From Thalassococcus profundi (GTDB lineage: Bacteria > Pseudomonadota > Alphaproteobacteria > Rhodobacterales > Rhodobacteraceae), in assembly GCF_003344785.1 (NCBI RefSeq), contig NZ_QPMK01000010.1:81193-145192 (forward strand): a DNA stretch of 64,000 nucleotides, read 5' to 3'. Position numbers and translations under genes: made by a program. How positions within the stretch are numbered: position 1 is the stretch's first letter; each line of letters opens with the position of its first letter. Shown piece by piece: positions 63,259-64,000 of this stretch. The notes beneath the pieces were generated by a model. That model was not told the DNA's origin, made no database searches, and worked only from the letters and a program-made list of their open reading frames with translations.

Positions 63259-64000
63259 ATGACCACAATCAAACAAACCGGACTATTGGCTGGCCTCCGC
63301 AGCGGCACGGCGGTGATTGCTCTGACGCTTGGCGCGGGTATTGCAGCGGCGGACGGGACGCCCGAATGCAACATCGGCGCGGGAACCAACTCGACCGAAT
63401 GCGGCGTGAACACGACGGCGGACGGTGATTTTTCCGTCGCGGTCGGCGACCAGGCCACCACCGACGCCACATCGACCGACGGGGTGGCCATCGGGTCCGA
63501 AGCCGCAACGACAGGCCCCTCGACCACCGCCATCGGCGGAGAGACCGTCGCCGCTGGCCCCGGCGCAACCGCGATCGGCTGGCAGTCCGCAGCCACCGCA
63601 GAGCGCGCGCAGGCCTTCGGTCACCTCGCCACGGCACAGGGCGAACGCAGCCTTGCCGTGGGTGAGAACGCCGACGCGCAAAGCGACCTGTCGACCGCCA
63701 TCGGCAACGAGGCCATTGCCAACGGCACCGATGCTCTGGCCATCGGCGACACCGCTTCGGCCACCGGCCCCTCGACCACCTCCGTGGGCGGCGAGTCGGT
63801 GACCAACGGCCCCGGCGCAACCGCCATCGGCTGGCAGTCCGCAGCCACCGCCGAGCGCGCGCAAGCCTTCGGCCACCTCGCCACGGCGCAGGGCGAACGC
63901 AGCCTTGCCGTGGGTGAGAACGCCGACGCGCAGAGCGACCTCTCCACCGCCATCGGCAACGAGGCCATCGCCAACGGCACCGATGCACTGGCCATCGGCG
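63259..64000 (+). CDS. YadA-like trimeric adhesin head region (runs off right edge)
   Basis: The visible 247 residues start with a signal peptide (MTTIKQTGLLAGLRSGTAVIALTLGAGIAAA) and continue as 14-residue YadA-head repeats: SVAVGDQATTDATSTD, GVAIGSEAATTGPSTT, ATAIGWQSAATAERAQ, SLAVGENADAQSDLST and others. Each unit places an Ala-Ile/Val-Gly at the turn, which stacks into a left-handed beta-roll in trimeric autotransporters. Stalk and anchor lie outside the window, so type V secretion is likely but unproven. Two Cys near the N-terminus (PECNIG, TECGVN) are unusual for this class. Confidence 0.82.
   Translation, partial: MTTIKQTGLLAGLRSGTAVIALTLGAGIAAADGTPECNIGAGTNSTECGVNTTADGDFSVAVGDQATTDATSTDGVAIGSEAATTGPSTTAIGGETVAAGPGATAIGWQSAATAERAQAFGHLATAQGERSLAVGENADAQSDLSTAIGNEAIANGTDALAIGDTASATGPSTTSVGGESVTNGPGATAIGWQSAATAERAQAFGHLATAQGERSLAVGENADAQSDLSTAIGNEAIANGTDALAIG
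63520..64000 (+). repeat. 252-bp tandem repeat in the adhesin gene
   Basis: The block starting TCGACCACC at 63520 recurs at 63772, exactly 252 bp later and almost identical (for example SVGGESVTNG replaces AIGGETVAAG). The period equals 84 residues, six 14-residue head units. The second copy is cut by the window edge. Confidence 0.88.

Noticed and set aside
63520..64000. Regular repeats considered as a CRISPR array
   Set aside because: The repeats are in-frame 14-residue coding units with no unique spacers; they encode adhesin head motifs.

Overview
The window comes from a high-GC alphaproteobacterium, most likely a marine Rhodobacteraceae (Roseobacter group) member. The evidence is the set of families and their order: a petABC bc1 operon, a CcrM GANTC methylase next to rnhB, DUF484-xerC, a TauE/TIGR02186/thioesterase trio, TRAP uptake of an organic acid, Hint-domain and RTX secreted proteins, and conserved intergenic repeats. 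It looks chromosomal: most genes are core genes, with one small mobile-element wreck at a tRNA near the right end.

Layout. 1-5139: a partial PhoD-like phosphatase, gamma-glutamyltransferase, a D-2-hydroxyacid dehydrogenase, an SH3 protein and a Hint protein. 5564-8359: a large RTX calcium-repeat exoprotein, divergent from the Hint gene. 8463-14975: a malonate module, in which a GntR/FCD regulator diverges from a TRAP transporter (dctPQM), malonyl-CoA decarboxylase and malonyl-CoA synthetase, with a perfect 12-bp operator-like palindrome between them. 15068-16689: Nfu, TsaB, RimI. 16845-21630: a BMP-type nucleoside-like ABC importer (binding protein, double ATPase, two permeases). 21769-30570: RNA methyltransferase, TauE, TIGR02186, thioesterase, UvrC, SDR, cation exchanger, a 55-aa zinc-ribbon protein and an S49 peptidase. 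30731-37772: PriA, transaldolase-like aldolase, DUF484, XerC, PaiB-like and GST genes, and an outer-membrane barrel. 37996-45409: petABC, thiBPQ under a TPP riboswitch, and aroC. 45423-52561: a chemoreceptor, DMT exporter, cytochrome b561, ParB-like protein, CcrM, RNase HII and small exported proteins.

52533-59984 is the most unusual stretch. It is a compact signalling island encoding a membrane-anchored winged-helix protein, a receiver protein with a divergent GGDEF-like tail overlapped by an orphan HPt gene, a CHASE/PAS histidine kinase, a second PAS histidine kinase and a single-domain receiver. The parts could form one phosphorelay ending in a membrane-bound regulator, but no such system is one I recognise by name.

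59985-62930 is mobile debris: the end of an IS481 transposase gene, an IS21 left end with istA but no istB, and a tyrosine integrase running up to the 3' end of a tRNA-Arg(CCT). The window ends inside a YadA-type adhesin with a 252-bp tandem repeat. Three families of non-coding repeats or hairpins punctuate gene ends, including an exact 32-bp sequence present twice and a roughly 160-nt imperfect palindrome at 36206-36364.
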